A stretch of 64,000 nt of DNA from Viridothelium virens (taxonomy: Eukaryota > Ascomycota > Dothideomycetes > Trypetheliales > Trypetheliaceae). The translations under genes were made by a program, and so were the position numbers. The stretch is from positions 186,001 through 250,000 of the forward strand of contig ML991785.1 in NCBI GenBank assembly GCA_010094025.1. Direction: 5' to 3'. Below the pieces are notes generated by a model that was not told the origin of the DNA, searched no databases, and saw only the letters and a program-made list of their open reading frames with translations. Position 1 is the stretch's first letter. Each line of letters begins with the position of its first letter. Shown here in pieces: positions 21,116 through 32,955 of the stretch.

Positions 21116-23371
21116 ATGACCAACCTACCTCGCCGTGTCTCCCTAAATTTCCGACCCCGAACGGCTGCGCCTGCGCCGGAGTACGAGCAAAATCCATCTC
21201 CCATCTCTCTGGAAGCTGAGCGACGGTGGAAATGGTCAGCCAGCAAGGCGAGTCTGGATAGACCAGCATTCTACAACGGTTTCGAAGAAAGGTTTCTCCC
21301 AGAGGACGCAATGCAGGTCGAAGACACGGAGCAGCAGAGGTGGCCTCGCAAGGCTTCTTTGCAGGAAGCCACGCATGGCTTGAAGACAGTAATGCGCCGA
21401 GCATCTGTCTCTGCTAAAAGCGCCTGGCATGCGGGAACAGGGAAGCGAAAAAGTCGAGATCAAGGTGGCAAAGGTGCCGGTTCATCAAGGAGCAAAAGCG
21501 ATGTCGTTGCAGACGATAAACATCTGATCAAAAGGTCTTTGCTTGGATCAGGACCCTCCCCGGCGACATCGACATCTGAAGTACAGCCAGGTCGATGGCC
21601 TGAGCCGTCCAAATGGGGTCGGTTCCGGGGAGGAGCCCCTCTCTCGAAAGGGAATATAGGCAAACATGATTCGTCCATTCGAGTGCCACAAACGCCCTTT
21701 TTGCAGAATCCATCGAGTCCTCATCCCGCGAGATTCCCTCTCTCACCTGTATCACCTATTTACGTGCCTCAAGGTGGAGAAGCTGCGCGAGCTTCAGCAG
21801 CTGCTGCGACTCAACTTGAGCTTGCCTCTGATACTTCTCTTAACCATCAATTAAGTCGCCATGATACCAAATCCAGCTATTCGTTACACTCGCTTATTCC
21901 CAAAGACGATGAAAGCGGTGTTTGCGTGGATATGGACACTGAGGACGACGCGCATAACGAAGTCGGCCTTGACGATACTGATGCATTATCTACCGTCCCT
22001 AAGAAGGATTTTGTCAAAGACTTACCCGCGGAATTGGGAGAGAATATTCTTTCATGTCTCGATGCGCAATCTCTCACCAACATCGAGCGCGTCAACAAGT
22101 GCTGGCAACAAGCCGCAAGGTCTCGTCACATCTGGCGCAACCTATTCATGTCGGAATACGGACACAACCCTCATCCTGTCCGAGAACCTCTTTTGCCAGT
22201 TGGCGCCGCAGGCATCGGTCGTCGAGAACCTCAGAAAGACTGGCGATTGATGTACAAAGCACGAAAGGAGATTGAGCGCAACTGGCGCCACGGGAACGGT
22301 TCGGCTATCTACCTATCAGGACATACTGACAGCGTCTATTGCGTCCAATTTGACAACGAAAAGCTCATCACTGGCTCTCGGGATCGCACCATTCGTGTCT
22401 GGGATCTCCACAACTACCAATGTCTTAAAGTAGTCGGTGGCCCCTCATCTCAGCCCACCGAGCCACACAAGTACCAGAAAGTTGTGGACGGCTACACCGT
22501 CTTCAAAGCTCCCTGCGTCAACGGCACCGCCTATGGCAACGCCATCTTCCACGCGCCCCGCGACTTCCACTCCGCCTCCGTGCTCTGCCTCCAGTACGAT
22601 TCAGAGATCATGGTGACGGGCTCCTCCGACAACACCTGCATCGTCTGGGACATCAAGACCTTCCAGCCCATCCGCCGCCTCTTCCGCCACTCCGCCGGGG
22701 TGCTCGACATCTGCTTCGACGACAAGCACATCATCTCCTGCTCCAAGGACGCCAGCATCATCGTCTGGGACCGCGCCACCGGCACCGTCATCCGCACCCT
22801 GCTCGGCCACCGCGGGCCCGTCAACGCCGTCCAGCTCCGCGGGAACTTGCTCGTGTCGGCGTCCGGCGACGGGGTCGCGCGTCTGTGGAACATCGAGTCG
22901 GGGAGCTGCGTGCGCGAGTTCGCGTCGCGCGATCGCGGGCTGGCGGCTGTGGAATTCAGCGATGATGCGCGCTTCGTGCTGGCTGGCGGCAATGATCAGG
23001 TCATCTACAAGTTCGATGCGCGTACGGGTGACTTGGTCGGCACGTACAAGGGCCACGAGGCTTTGGTCAGGAGTTTGTTCCTGGATACGAGGAACAATCG
23101 CATCATCAGTGGGAGCTACGACCTCAGCTTGCGCGTTTATGACTATGAGAAGGGCGGTGAGGTTGCGACGTTTCCGCAATGGACGACGAGCTGGATGCTG
23201 AGCGCCAAGAGCGATTACCGTCGTATCGTCAGTACCAGTCAAGATGGGAGGATTTTGATTGTGGACTTCGGATACGGAGTCGAAGGAGCTGAGCTGCTAG
23301 AGGATTCATCGTGGGCAGAGGGTTTCGAGGAGGCCAGTAATGCAAGGAGGAGGCTCCTCCTTCGCCCCTAG
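21116..23371 (+). CDS. F-box/WD40-repeat protein, probable SCF ubiquitin ligase substrate receptor
   Basis: Likely binds Skp1 through its F-box and a phosphorylated substrate through its WD40 propeller, directing ubiquitination. A single exon of 751 residues; ATG 21116 is the first in-frame ATG. Residues 1-295 are basic and low complexity. The F-box is at about 300-345 (DLPAELGENILSCLDAQSL, then VNKCWQQAARSRHIWRNLF). WD40 repeats run from about 400 to 720: SGHTDSVYCVQFDNEKLITG with SRDRTIRVWDL, VTGSSDNTCIVWDI, IISCSKDASIIVWDR, LVSASGDGVARLWNI, and GHEALVRSLFLD with SGSYDLSLRVYDY. About 50 extra residues lie between blades 1 and 2. Layout resembles MET30/sconB/Pof1 and beta-TrCP, but the sequence outside the domains does not let me choose. 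GC content rises and strand skew flips between 22,500 and 23,000. Confidence 0.9.
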   Translation: MTNLPRRVSLNFRPRTAAPAPEYEQNPSPISLEAERRWKWSASKASLDRPAFYNGFEERFLPEDAMQVEDTEQQRWPRKASLQEATHGLKTVMRRASVSAKSAWHAGTGKRKSRDQGGKGAGSSRSKSDVVADDKHLIKRSLLGSGPSPATSTSEVQPGRWPEPSKWGRFRGGAPLSKGNIGKHDSSIRVPQTPFLQNPSSPHPARFPLSPVSPIYVPQGGEAARASAAAATQLELASDTSLNHQLSRHDTKSSYSLHSLIPKDDESGVCVDMDTEDDAHNEVGLDDTDALSTVPKKDFVKDLPAELGENILSCLDAQSLTNIERVNKCWQQAARSRHIWRNLFMSEYGHNPHPVREPLLPVGAAGIGRREPQKDWRLMYKARKEIERNWRHGNGSAIYLSGHTDSVYCVQFDNEKLITGSRDRTIRVWDLHNYQCLKVVGGPSSQPTEPHKYQKVVDGYTVFKAPCVNGTAYGNAIFHAPRDFHSASVLCLQYDSEIMVTGSSDNTCIVWDIKTFQPIRRLFRHSAGVLDICFDDKHIISCSKDASIIVWDRATGTVIRTLLGHRGPVNAVQLRGNLLVSASGDGVARLWNIESGSCVREFASRDRGLAAVEFSDDARFVLAGGNDQVIYKFDARTGDLVGTYKGHEALVRSLFLDTRNNRIISGSYDLSLRVYDYEKGGEVATFPQWTTSWMLSAKSDYRRIVSTSQDGRILIVDFGYGVEGAELLEDSSWAEGFEEASNARRRLLLRP

Positions 23372-24235
23372 TGAGCCTATTCAGAACGCGCGGCGGAAGC
23401 CAAGAGCGGAAGATGTCAAACATTGCGTCACACTATCGTTTGTTGCTTCCTAGTATATGCTTTTAGTCATCTTCATGGCGTCATGCATAGCATTCTCTTT
23501 TGTTGTTCGTGTAGCGCGCTTCGGTCTTTCATCTTCGCGTTTCGGCACGAGGGCGTTTTCAATCCCAGATCTATTGTAAGACTACAAAAAGAGGAAGAAA
23601 AACTATTGCAAGCATTCTCAGGCGTAGCGCGAGGTACTGCTATCTTTCTTTCCCATGTATCTTCTATATTTCACTAGGTAGTTCCTGGATCTCTTCCAGA
23701 GGACTGGGGAGGCAGGTGCTCGGAGGTCTTTTATGCTTGCACGAATCCCCTTTGATTTCAACCAATCTTCGGGATCTTGTGGGGGAAGTGCTGTACCTAA
23801 TTAGGTGCGCGTTTGCTTAGATACTTAGTCAATTATCTTAGGAACTACTGTGAGAGAAGTTATAATAGAGAAAATCCAGTCCAAAATGTGTAGAATATTC
23901 TCCCTAACCCTTGTCAAGCCTGACGCCTTGGACTTGCAAACATCCTGGCATCGATCAAGAGCGATCAACAATCTTGCATGCGGCCGAAATTAGGGGTGAA
24001 ACAGGTACCAACGTGCATGTGGCGAGTGCATGCGCATCAAACGCCAAGCTTCGGCTGATCGATCCAAAGAAAGGCTTGGCGACGGGAACGCTTCCATCAG
24101 CGCGTGAGAGCTCTCTTACGTGTCGCGCCTATTTTCTCCAGCACCTGCGTCAACCTCTAAGTAACAATGGCCCGGAGAGTCTTTGCGCGACCTTGAATAG
24201 TCTACATTCGTGCACAGAACTCAACGATCAGCGCC
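23372..24235. other. intergenic: F-box 3' flank and AAA ATPase promoter
   Basis: First 300 bases AT-rich and probably 3' UTR. The rest has no recognisable motif. A 122-codon open frame from 23,911 overlaps the next gene's start and has no family features. Confidence 0.55.
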
Positions 24236-26306
24236 ATGAAATCCTGGCTCGGATCCAGTGCACCGCTCTCGTTAAGTAGCACGCGATCACTTCCACCCCC
24301 AGCCCAATGCTTGTGTATCCGCGCAATTCATATCTCATTCAACCCTACTCCCTCTGGTCGCTTCTCGTCATCGCATTCGTCGAGCAGTAGATTAATACAG
24401 TCTCGTCGTCCATGGATCTGCAACGATTGCGCCAAGAGACGCGCGCAAGTACGATGGGCGACGTTACAGACAACCAATGCAGGACCACAAGGCGGACCGA
24501 ACTTGCCATTTAACGACGAAGAGGGCGAAGAGAACGGTCGAAGTAAGAATGAGAAGAAAGGAGGGAAAGGGAAGCAGAACGGGGACGATGGATGGGGACC
24601 CACAGCGTTCAAGATGTTTGAGAGTGCATTGACGACCTTTGCAAGCATTGCCATCTTAGGGTGAGTTTTTTGAGCTTCCTTGGCTTACAAAACATTTTAT
24701 TTTATTTCCGGGGTAGGAAAAGAACATTTGTGAGCCATCAGCTTCAAGATTTAATTGATCCGGACCGCCTTTTGGCGGCCCCGTTCTGTATCTCATTGGT
24801 TAAGTTTTTCATTTCCAGACTTCTTGTACATAAATGAGATACGAAACCATCGTGTCCGCCAATTCCGCCTGTTTCTAAGAGAGCTAACAGGGACCTAGGG
24901 CCGTGGGGTACAGCTATACCAGGTACTATAAATGGAATGTTCTTCGCAAAATGGAGAACGCGTTCAAACCCGGTGATCCAGTGCTCGATCTAGCCGCTCG
25001 TGGAAAGGAGATGGACAAAGTCAACTTGCCGGACGAGACCCATTGGGTGACGCGTGACGACCAAGAGAAGATCGACGCCATTGTCAATGGCACTAGGACC
25101 GGTGCTTATCATCTCTTGATTGGAGAGAAGGGAACGGGGAAGTCATCGATGCTCATTGACGCCATGGCGAAAATCGATGGCGAGGGTGTTGCAATGCTTG
25201 AGGCACACGCTGACCTTGAGATCTTCCGAGTTAGGCTTGGTAAGGCCCTGGATTTTGAGTATCATGAAGATAACATCGGCTCCCTCTTCTCGATTCGAGG
25301 TCCTCGCGATGCGTCTGCGTTGCTTGATATAGAGCGTGCTTTCAACAAACTGGAGAAAGTAGCTCTCAGGCGCAGAGATAAGGTTGGAAGACCATTGGTA
25401 ATAATCATAAACAGCGCACATTTGTTGCGCGATGACGACGATGGACGTGATCTCCTGGAACTCATTCAGCAGCGGGCAGAACAATGGGCAGCCAGCAACC
25501 TGGCAACAATGATCATCAACAGCGATGACTACTGGGTTTACGAGCGATTGAAGCAGCTTGCCACTCGGATGGAGGTCACAGCGATCATGGACCTATCCAA
25601 GCAAAAAGCCATGCAAGCGCTCAAGAGATTTCGCCTGAAATATTATAATGAAGAACCATCTCTCTCGGTCCTCGAACAAGTCTACGACAAAGTCGGCGGC
25701 CGCCTCAACTACCTCAATCGCGTAGCCCGCAACCCGAACATGCTCAAAGTCTGCGATGACATCAACCACAAAGAAAAGACCTGGTTCTTAAACCAATGCT
25801 GGATTCTCGGCGAAGAAATGGATGACGATGTCATGGACCAGCAGAAATATGCCTCTGCGGCTATGGTTCTGGCTAAAGCCCTAGTTGATCGCGAAAAGGA
25901 TATGACCAAGACCTACGATCCGGAGCTGGGCCACATCCTACCGCAGATCCCGCTGCACGAGGCACGCCAGATCATGACGCGTGCAGACTTCATCCAGAGC
26001 TACGATCATATTAATATCTTCACCATCGACTCCAATGCCATGGTCCGCGCCGACTCGGTGCCCATGCAGAACGCGTTCCGCGAGGTGTGCTCGCAGGAAG
26101 GATTCGAGGAGTTCTTGGAGGCGACCTTAGATCGGATTTCAGCCATTGAGAGTTTGGGTCGGACGAGGGAAATAACGATCAAGGATCTGTGGAATAAGGG
26201 CAAGTATCACTTTTCGACGACGAATGCGCGGGGCAATGTGGAAAGGAAGGTTACGATGGAGGTCGAGGCTGGAAAGGAGGAGGAGGAGGAGGAAGCCGAA
26301 AGGTGA
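24236..26306 (+). CDS. AAA+ ATPase with C-terminal winged-helix domain, probably mitochondrial
   Basis: A P-loop ATPase conserved in filamentous fungi; substrate unknown. Exons 24236-24660 and 24899-26306 give 610 residues; the intron (GTGAGT...CCTAG) is 238 nt, longer than most here. The N-terminus is rich in Ser/Arg and poor in acids (MKSWLGSSAPLSLSSTRSLP...), like a mitochondrial targeting sequence. A hydrophobic stretch (ALTTFASIAILGAVGYSY), formed across the splice, is a likely inner-membrane anchor at about 132-150. Walker A is LLIGEKGTGKSS (about 215), Walker B RPLVIIINSAHLL (about 305), followed by NSDDYW (sensor-1 region). The C-terminal third includes IPLHEARQIMTRADFIQSYD, then DSVPMQNAFREV, fitting the winged helix, and ends in a Glu run (GAG repeats, 26,278-26,298). 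Confidence 0.88.
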
Positions 26307-27618
26307 GGACTGGTAATACGCCACGTGATTCTCATTTCGAAGCCGGAAACATATCTTTGTGCACGAATGAATGTGGTCTTGGTAGTCTTGTGATACCCTG
26401 TACTATTCTTCCTTTCCATTCATACACTATCCAGTCAGACCCAGATCCTTTGCTACTCAACTTTAATCACTGTGAGATGTCTTCTTATCCGGCAACCATA
26501 GAGGAGCACCACCTTTGCCTTGACGTGGCTCATAGGGTGAGTGGATGGTGACATGATCGCGCGGCATTTCTAATGCAGCCCATCATTACGATTGGAATGG
26601 GATCGAAGTCGGCCCAGGCTGCGCCCACATGCTCCCACAAAGTTTAACATCTTAAGTTCGAGAAGTGAAAGATCTTCAACTCCAGGGTATGTCCTGGTGG
26701 TCCCGTGAGGTACCTAAGGCAACCAAAGATAGTGACAAAAGCAACCCTGCTTTGCATATACCGGTTGCACTTGCGTCGAATTACGACGGACACGTCTGAA
26801 TTTGTCGATGTCGTGCATTTACGCGCCGTTAGTCGATGGTACGATGACGCTAAAGCTGAAGATTGCTCATTAGAAGATTCTAGGCTAGAGTGCCCTACGG
26901 TCATGGCATTCGCGACCCGACGACATCACCGTAACAACCGCAGAGGTGGTCCGCATTAGGAATGCCGCACGACCATCACCACACCTCAGTCCTATGGGAC
27001 ACATCAAGGCAGTTCCTGTGGAGAATATGGGACGGAAAATTGCTGACTCCATTGGGAACGCATTGAGTTTTGGACGGTACGCAATCCTTACACGTCCAAG
27101 ATAGAGCACAACGCCGGTTCTGATGGCCCTTTCTATTAAATAGAAGTGTATGCCATACTCTAAAGAATCCCGTCAGAGAAGTCACCGCGAGAATTACAAA
27201 GGACTGCCAAGGAAAATCTACGTCGACTGTTCGTACCTGCAGTCTCTGTGTCGCGTACATGGTGCTTTTTCATCAAGTCATTAGGCCGTGCTGTTAAATG
27301 ACTCGTCGAGTCGGCTCTGGAGAGGTAGGGAAAACCATTGCTGAAGTACGACTACAAAGATCTCCAAGATTCCGCATGCTCCAGTGTCCGGAAATCTGCC
27401 TTGTCCTAGATTTCGGCCCGACGCCTTGCTGAGCAAGCCTCTTACCTATGACAAAGGGTGGAAGGTTGAGCTTTACGGCCAGGGGCAATCAGCAGGTAGA
27501 CCCACTGAACAATGTCGTAACTCTTGCATACGTCTCCCTTCACCACGCGGCAAGCAGTATCCATGTACAGAGCATTGGTGCCATAGCGAGGGTGTCCCGA
27601 TACTGGACCGAGAACCCG

Positions 27619-27683
27619 GCCGGGCGGTGATTGGTCTTACACGGCCATTCGTGCAGCAGCTTCTCGCCGGGCGGTGATTGGTC
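27619..27683. repeat. short direct repeat, 47-bp period
   Basis: An 18-bp segment (GCCGGGCGGTGATTGGTC) occurs at 27619-27636 and 27666-27683, followed in both copies by a similar .. ACA.GGCCA. tail. Partial tandem duplication. Confidence 0.75.
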
Positions 27684-28249
27684 GGACATGGCCAATAAAA
27701 CCTATAACCTTGTGGCTCTTGCGATTTTCTTAGATGTAAGGGGAAAGACCACGCGAGCAGCGCAGAGTCAGCCATAGTATATAATTCATGACCACGCTGG
27801 GTCGGATTTGAACAGAGATAGTTCCTTCTAAGCCTAGCCTTTCGACTTATTAGATGCATGTCCAGTTAAGATGCACCTGTCCGCTGAGGCAATCGTTGCT
27901 ATTATTACGTGACTTGTTGCCTGTCCGCCATCCGTACTTGTCATCTGCCAAATGTGCCGTCGGAAGACCCAGCAGCCCGTGGTTTCTGGTAGGAAACACG
28001 TATCCCAGATAGTTTTGAGAGCTTTATTAAATGTTGGACATGGCACATGATTCCGAAAGATTTCATCTATTAACAATCACTCGCCACGATACAACTTGGA
28101 CGTCGAGGTCTTCCGTTCATACAGAGAGCCATTCATATTCTCGAGGTGCTCGCAGTATGTAATTTTCAAAATGCACCACCTTACTATGATTCTCAAGTCT
28201 AAAGTCGCAAATAGGTCTAAGAGCATTTTCCATCGAGTCGGTGTAACAA

Positions 28250-28271
28250 TTTTTTTTTTTTAAAAAAAAAA
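28250..28271. repeat. T12/A10 palindromic homopolymer
   Basis: Twelve T followed directly by ten A. It is self-complementary, in the AT-rich part of the gene-free region. Confidence 0.85.
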
Positions 28272-29621
28272 GGTCCGTTGTTTCAGTCGAGTATACGGGT
28301 GAAGCTCAGCCTGATCAGAGAAGAAGACCACATTTTTATTATTTTTATGAAGGGACGATGGACCGTCATGAGCTATTGAAAGCCAACATTGTAGATCTAA
28401 TTAGCGTCGGTAGAGTACCACCACAAAGGAGGTGGCCGATATATCATAAACGCTGCATCACCATTTGAGGGCCACCTCCAAAATGCTGAAGATCAACCTG
28501 AGTCCATCCGCACTAGGCCTAGCGCGCCTTTGAAACCACACGTAAAACCTTCAGACCCAGATAGCTTCATAGAATCAAGATATCAAAAGACTTTAATTTC
28601 ATTACCAAAGTCCTGGTATTAACTCTTAGACTTCTTTAAAGTAAAATAATAATAAAAATAAGAATAACAATATGAGATGTTTTCTCCTACCAGTAATATG
28701 TCAAGTGTCCACCTTACACTTTCGTGTCTATAGTCGGAGTTAACACCTGTGGCCTACCGGAAGGGTGAATTTTTGATTGAATCCATGAGGGTCGATGTGG
28801 CTGAGCCTGTCACTATACGTTTGTGGCTTGGAAGCGTGCTTACATGCCTGGCCTGGGCCCCTAATTAATAACGCTTTCCAAAATTAACCCCCACTTTAGC
28901 ACTAGCAAAAGGAGATCATTTTGCCGGAGATTCTTTGCAACATCAGAGCTCAGACTTCGCCGTTTCTGCCATTTTACAGACTCAATCGTCTATTGTCACC
29001 AATACTGCATTGATGTGAACACCAAGGAAGATTGCACTTTAGAGGAGATGCAGCCCCTGGGATCAAACATTGGGATCTCTTAGTTTAGAGACGATCGAGC
29101 CTAAATGAAAGCCTATTTACAATACAAGATCATCAATCCGACGTCAAATCCAAGTCATGGCTGCTGATAGTTGAGCTTTGTGGCCTCGAGGAGCTGTTCG
29201 TAGATAACCATTCATCATTGAGATTGGGCTTGGCTTGTAAGTAAGTAGCTTGACTTTTACGCTTCCCGTCTTGTCAAAGCCTCAGGAGTGTCTAAGCTGC
29301 TCTGCGGCTGAAAGTCTGCGCCAACACTTGTACCGTCAACTCAGGGGCTTAGCACTCCGTCGCTTGGCAGGATGTTCCACATGATACATTGCGACTTGCG
29401 TCGTTAGCCCTCAAAGATTCTTTTTATGGCTCTTTCGCGTAGTCCAACCGACATGTAAGCTTAGAATCTGGGGCGAAGACGTCAAGTCTTTTGATCCTTT
29501 TGGAGCCAGCTAGAAATATAGGCTCAAAGTAAAGAGTTGATGCCTTCGAGTTGACTTTCTAGTCTTCTCATTTCTTCTAATCGCTATCAAACTTTGCGCG
29601 TTAACACCACTTCACAAGATA

Positions 29622-30248
29622 ATGTTATCACAGTCACTCAGCGCAGAAGCCAACCATGAGACCAAATCAATGGCCTCCGCCAAAGAACAACGCGCTCTCC
29701 CTTCTCTCCGAGCAGGCTCCTCCCGCACCCGAGGCATCACAATATCCGTCTCTCCTCCCTCACCTACCCAGAACGAAGAACCCTCTCCTGCATTCCTAAT
29801 CCCAGACGTCTCTTCGGCTCCAGCTTCCTATGAGGTCGCAACCGCGCGTCAGACCACCTCGGCAGCTCCAGCTTCAACCATCTCCTCACCATTCCCACGC
29901 TCAACTTCGACTTGTGGCGCCCGCTCTCCGCCAGTCCCCGTCTCACGACCTCGCCGCGCCACTATCGCCAACCCAGCGTCCCATACCACCGCATCTCCTT
30001 TCTCATACGTGCCTCCCTCAGAACCAAGTCCACCGTTGCACCATTTCCCGCAGCTAGACGACGAAGCGACTTCGAGCGAGGAAGAGGGAGGCGAGGAGGT
30101 GTCAAAGCGGGAAAGAATTTTTGGATTGAGGCGGCGTACAAGGAGGGGAAAGAGTGACGCCGAGACTCAAGGGGTCAAGGCATTGGCTGTAGGGTCGGTA
30201 GTGGTGATGTTGGGGACCAATATGTTCACGCCAGGTGAAGGCCGATGA
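29622..30248 (+). CDS. hypothetical protein, Ser/Pro-rich with hydrophobic C-terminus
   Basis: I do not recognise this gene. A single exon of 208 residues from ATG 29622, preceded by a C/T-rich leader. Residues 1-145 are Ser/Pro/Thr/Ala-rich and probably disordered. Then come an acidic run (DDEATSSEEEGGEE), a strongly basic segment (FGLRRRTRRGKSD) and a hydrophobic stretch near the end (VKALAVGSVVVMLGTNMF, about residues 184-201) that could be a tail anchor. The order acidic-basic-hydrophobic at the C-terminus looks organised rather than random. The leader and the C-to-G composition switch at about 30,060, seen in other genes of this window, support a real gene. It converges on the EXPERA-like gene 358 bp downstream. 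Confidence 0.55.
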   Translation: MLSQSLSAEANHETKSMASAKEQRALPSLRAGSSRTRGITISVSPPSPTQNEEPSPAFLIPDVSSAPASYEVATARQTTSAAPASTISSPFPRSTSTCGARSPPVPVSRPRRATIANPASHTTASPFSYVPPSEPSPPLHHFPQLDDEATSSEEEGGEEVSKRERIFGLRRRTRRGKSDAETQGVKALAVGSVVVMLGTNMFTPGEGR

Positions 30249-30605
30249 TGAACCGGGTGAGGATCTAATTATCAATTCTTCGTACCGACATCCACTATGG
30301 AATGATTGTGAATGAGATGCCGTGCGGGAAGGGAACGTGCAAGGCGCTGATAGAGGCAGACTTGCGCCAAAGCGAGGAGGGAAACGGGTGCAAGATTATC
30401 CGAAAGGAAGGGGTTGGACTTGAAATTGAGGCACGTATGCAAACAGCGGTTTCGAAGTTTTACGTGTAGCTAACGCGCACTGGGAAGCAGTCTCTGGCGG
30501 GAAACATCCAGGGTAAAATGATAAAATATAATACAGCAATGAGGTATGGAATGGACCCAACTAGATTGAAACCTTCCATCAAACTCGTATGTCAAGATTA
30601 TCGAT
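30249..30605. other. convergent intergenic region
   Basis: 357 bp between the 3' ends of the hypothetical (+) and the EXPERA-like (-) genes; AT-rich near 30,510-30,545. Nothing else seen. Confidence 0.55.
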
Positions 30606-31495
30606 CTACCGGCGTTTCTTTGTCTCGGAGGCCGATTCTAGTCCGTCCAAGACCTCCTGCCCAAACACGTAAATCATGTAGCTTGGGAAGACCAACCACA
30701 AGCCGCTGCAGCGTGAGTCAGCGATCTGATAACTCCTTATCGAAGTAGAAACTGGGCACTCACTTAGGTATGATCCACATGAAAGTAAGATCAACCAGAC
30801 TGTTGTGTCCAATATTATCAAACCCTGAAAACGCCTCATTGAGCCCTATCTCGCATTAGCCTTTCCCCGCTTTCTTCCTTCTCCAGATCTCAAATCGAAT
30901 ACTCACAATACAACGCCGTCTTACTGACTGTCATCAAACTCGTCCCAAACCCCACCAACACCGCCCAAGCCGCCAACCTTCCACTCACCACCCTCCCTTC
31001 CCCCAACCACCCCAACCCGACCCCCACCCTCGCAACCTCCTTGCCCTTCTGCCCCGCCGCTGTCTCCCTTCCATATGCCAGCAAGATCCACAAGTAGACC
31101 GCATAGCCCAAGCTCTCAATCACATTCAGCGTCCCCTGCGCCGCCGTGAACCCATTATGCGCCTCCCACGCCTTGAACCCGTAGATGTAGTCTACTCGCC
31201 CGTACAGCGCGTACGGCGTCCAGAGCGGAGAGTGCAGCGAGCCGCCGGGCATGCTGTGCGGGCGCAGCAGCACGTAGCCCGTGTCCCACGCGACGAGGGG
31301 GAGGGAGAGCGCAAGCCAGATGAGGGTGAGGCGGGAGGGGATGTGTTGCCATTGGCTAGTGGAGGAGGTGCTGGAGGCGGCGGAGCGTTTGGTCGGGGAT
31401 GGAGTGCCCATGGTGTCGTCGGTGCTTGGGTATTGTTTGGAGGGAGAAAGGGTGGGCGACGGGAAGTTCTTGGGATGGTTGCGCGTGGAGACCAT
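30606..31495 (-). CDS. EXPERA-like multi-pass membrane protein
   Basis: Three exons, 31495-30907, 30845-30764 and 30705-30606; 256 residues. Introns 30906-30846 (GTGAGT...GATAG) and 30763-30706 (GTGAGT...TGCAG) keep frame. After a 45-residue Ser/Thr/Pro-rich N-terminus come about five hydrophobic segments: LTLIWLALSLPLVAWDTGYV, a second around NVIESLGYAVYLWILLAYG, a third RLAAWAVLVGFGTSLMTVSK, and two assembled across the splices (SLVDLTFMWIIPNGLWLVFP). The spaced polar residues (WDTGYVLLRPHSMP, YGRVDYIYG, NVIES, WIIPNG) resemble EXPERA-domain proteins (EBP sterol isomerase/TMEM97). The acidic and His residues of a sterol isomerase are not all obvious, so enzymatic function is not claimed. 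The C-terminal basic tail (ETKKRR) is compatible with ER residence. Confidence 0.8.
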
Positions 31496-32955
31496 TGAGG
31501 GTATATGTATGTCCTGCTGTGTTAGAGTTTTAGGGGTAAAGCAAGGAATGTGAGCGGGTTGGTAAATTGAGTTTCAATTCGCCAATGCGAAACGTTCGCG
31601 ACGTGAAGGGAGTGGATGGTTGTTGTCGCAGCTTCGCGCCGATGACGCGGGGGAAGTTTGACGGGGTTGGCCGTTCTCGTACTCTTGACATTCCATGGCG
31701 TCTAAACATACATACGTTTTGAAGTATGAACAGAATTTCTAGTGAACAATATTGTGTTCACCGCAACTACCTGATTGCCCACTGTGAGACAATTGGATGT
31801 GGTAATGAGATCCTGTGCGCTTCTTTTCAGATCCTGAGACCATGCCCATACTCTAACCACAATTTTCTCGATTTGCAAAGCGTCTGCTCAACATGGACTC
31901 CAAGAGAGTTTGAGAATATCAGTCGATTCTGGAAATAGCTCCGTTCTTCTGACCGGTATGATGCGTTGAGAAGAGCTTGTCAAGGGGAATTTAGTGCTTA
32001 CTGCTTCCATACACAACGTTCTCTTCGAATGGCATAATGTGAGCGACACGACTTCTGATGCTCAAGACTTGGGATTGCTCGATGATCAAGGACTAGATGT
32101 CCAAGTGCCAACGGTGACCGCAAAGAGCAGGCTCTTCTTGGCACGGCCGGCCATCTCCACCGAAAGCGGAGAGAAGGACAAGGCACGGATCTGTCGAGTG
32201 ACTCTGCGACAGCGTAGGGTGTTTGTCAGACCTGCTGGACCGATCCTAAATTGCTCGCGTGTCCTGTAGGAATGAGGCACAGCAACCCAACGTCGGCGTC
32301 TCCCCAGCATCTCTAATTAGATGTGCGACTCTACCAACCTTGTTGCGAATCTTCCGAATATTGAGAGAATTGACTCGAAGCCGACTGCCGAACGACAGGC
32401 CATTATCATCGCTATGGCATAAGAAGTTGCATCCATTGTTTCACATGATTTGCTGTGATTGAGGAAGAACGCTGACTGTGCCAATCATATTGCGGTAGAT
32501 TCGGGTAACGCAGAATCTTGTACGGGATACTCGTATGCGCATTCTGCACTATTGTTCCTTGAAAACTACAATCTGGACGGGGAGACGACTTCTCTGCCTT
32601 CGAAATAAACATCAAAGCCAATGCTCGAAGGTAAGATCTACAGATAGAGTACTGAGCCACGTGCATGTGTGCCTTTGTTATGTAACTGCATCTAGATTCT
32701 TAATCTCTTTCGAGATGCTTTTGCGAAGGATGTTGAAGCAAAAAAAACAAAAAATCATAATGTTGGGTTTCTAGCTGCTGGAACTAATTACTGTAGGAAT
32801 ATCACTGGTATACCAATCAGACCTAAAATAGGTCTCATGGTGTTGCTGCTTTCCTCAATGCTGCCTTGACCTCCACCTCATAGGCAACGTAAATCTCGGT
32901 ACTCGGTTGTCTCGAACTCTCGAAGCATTTCACGAAAGCTCCCTTCGTTTCCGCC
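31496..32955. other. intergenic, no gene seen
   Basis: About 1.5 kb between the EXPERA-like gene (its promoter is at 31,500-31,700) and the 3' end of the coiled-coil orphan. Motif-free short frames only. It begins the gene-poor accessory zone. Confidence 0.5.

Larger units (their letters stand above)
26307..29621. other. 3.3 kb gene-free region
   Basis: No convincing gene on either strand. It contains a short direct repeat (27619-27636 and 27666-27683), a T12/A10 palindrome (28250-28271) and long AT-rich stretches (28,150-28,700). Open frames are short and unlike any family I know. Possibly decayed sequence; no element ends could be recognised. Confidence 0.5.

Noticed and set aside
27801-27818. 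tRNA B-box-like GTTCAAATCC on the minus strand
   Set aside because: The flanking bases do not form a T-arm stem and no A box or acceptor stem is found.
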